Shown one piece after another: positions 63,487 to 64,000 of a stretch of DNA of 64,000 bases. Both the position numbers and the translations under genes were made by a program. The DNA lies in the NCBI RefSeq assembly GCF_000238375.3, contig NZ_AHBZ03000022.1, positions 310,001 to 374,000 on the forward strand, in the 5' to 3' direction. The notes under the pieces are model-generated. The model was not told the DNA's origin. It made no database searches and saw only the letters and a list, made by a program, of their open reading frames with translations. The number at the start of each line of letters is the position of its first letter. The first letter of the stretch is position 1. The DNA is from Pseudoalteromonas citrea. Lineage in GTDB: Bacteria > Pseudomonadota > Gammaproteobacteria > Enterobacterales > Alteromonadaceae.

Positions 63487-64000
63487 TTAGGCTTCTAAAT
63501 CAGACATATAGTTTGCTGGTAGCTCAATTTGCGCAACACCGGACTCGATCGCTGCATGTGCCACAGCCTTAGCTATGCGTGGCAATAATCGCGGGTCCAT
63601 TGGCTTTGGAATAATATACTGTGCACCAAACTCCAAGCTATCAACACCAGCCGCAGTCAACACTTGTTCTGGTACAGGCTCTTTCGCAATACTACGAATC
63701 GCTTCAACCGCAGCAATCTTCATTTCATCATTAATCGCTGTGGCTCTAACATCGAGCGCACCGCGAAAAATAAATGGGAAGCACAAGACGTTATTTACCT
63801 GATTTGGATAGTCAGAACGGCCTGTGGCCATAATCAGATCGGTGCGTGCACTGTGCGCAAGCTCTGGATTGATTTCAGGATCTGGATTAGAACATGCAAA
63901 TACTACAGGCTTATCTGCCATTAGCTTTAAATCATCGGCAGACAATAAATCAGGGCCAGATACTCCAACAAACACATCAGCATCAGAGATCACATCTTGC
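63487..64000 (-). CDS. NAD(P)-dependent malic enzyme, 5' part outside the window
   Basis: The visible C-terminal 171 residues include SDADVFVGVSGPDLL, FACSNPDPEI, ATGRSDYPNQVNNVLCFPFI and RGALDVRATAIN, which are malic-enzyme signatures (oxaloacetate-decarboxylating malate dehydrogenase). The frame runs through the window end, so the true start lies beyond 64000. It ends soon after the NAD domain (YMSDLEA), so it is the short form without the phosphotransacetylase-like tail of E. coli MaeB. It makes pyruvate from malate. The cofactor preference cannot be told from this part. Confidence 0.93.
   Translation of the reverse strand, partial: QDVISDADVFVGVSGPDLLSADDLKLMADKPVVFACSNPDPEINPELAHSARTDLIMATGRSDYPNQVNNVLCFPFIFRGALDVRATAINDEMKIAAVEAIRSIAKEPVPEQVLTAAGVDSLEFGAQYIIPKPMDPRLLPRIAKAVAHAAIESGVAQIELPANYMSDLEA

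Overview
The window is a contiguous piece of a gammaproteobacterial chromosome, most likely an Alteromonadales species close to Pseudoalteromonas. This rests on familiar gene blocks (glnA-DUF4124-ntrB-ntrC, mrcA/pilMNOPQ-aroK-aroB-damX-dam, uvrD, tmcA), the marine-type coding style and a full rRNA operon. The genus is an inference; a 16S comparison would settle it. No phage, transposase or CRISPR is visible. Almost every base is explained by housekeeping or regulatory genes.

Layout. 1-1460: start of ilvG (minus strand, cut by the window edge) behind an ilvL leader peptide and attenuator. 1693-5069: a TraB/GumN protein, a DUF4097 protein and a membrane hybrid histidine kinase. 5175-9494: a lysine riboswitch followed by four tightly packed genes (dapA, a short dapD, a LysA/BtrK-like PLP decarboxylase and an M14-type deacylase). 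This is the least ordinary locus here and may be a variant lysine or diaminopimelate-derived pathway. 9679-11890: outer-membrane phospholipase pldA and two unknown envelope genes. 12163-16355: metL-metB and metJ, diverging around a Met-box operator. 16819-21783: the complete eleven-gene S10 ribosomal operon with promoter and structured leader, but without the spc or str operons beside it. 22165-28519: plsB, tesB, an EVE-domain protein, a K+ channel with a coupled small membrane protein, and cheV. 28668-34868: uvrD, tmcA, an orphan periplasmic binding protein and a CheW protein with an inserted zinc-binding CZB domain. 34937-41817: bipA and the nitrogen block glnA, DUF4124, ntrB, ntrC, with a sigma-54 promoter and NtrC sites.

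42083-47467: an rRNA operon on the minus strand (5S, 23S, spacer without tRNA, 16S, leader, two promoters). It lies between two direct copies of about 245 bp of rrn downstream flank. The distal copy ends in only the last 23 nt of a 5S gene, a scar that looks like a lost or recombined second rrn operon. Next to it is a 153-bp tandem repeat array carrying REP-like palindromes.

48763-61000: trpS, gph, rpe, dam, damX, aroB, aroK, then pilQ, pilP, pilO, pilN, pilM, all on the minus strand. Two small plus-strand genes are wedged between rpe and dam, one of them a 59-residue DUF2970 protein with a TTG start. 60926-63376: mrcA (PBP1A), diverging from pilM. 63487-64000: the 3' part of a malic enzyme gene.

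How the parts work together: amino-acid supply (Ile/Val, Met, Lys, aromatic, Gln) is controlled by four different device types within 55 kb: leader-peptide attenuation, a protein repressor, a riboswitch, and sigma-54/NtrC activation. The rest is translation machinery, envelope assembly (phospholipid, peptidoglycan, type IV pili) and chemotaxis accessories.
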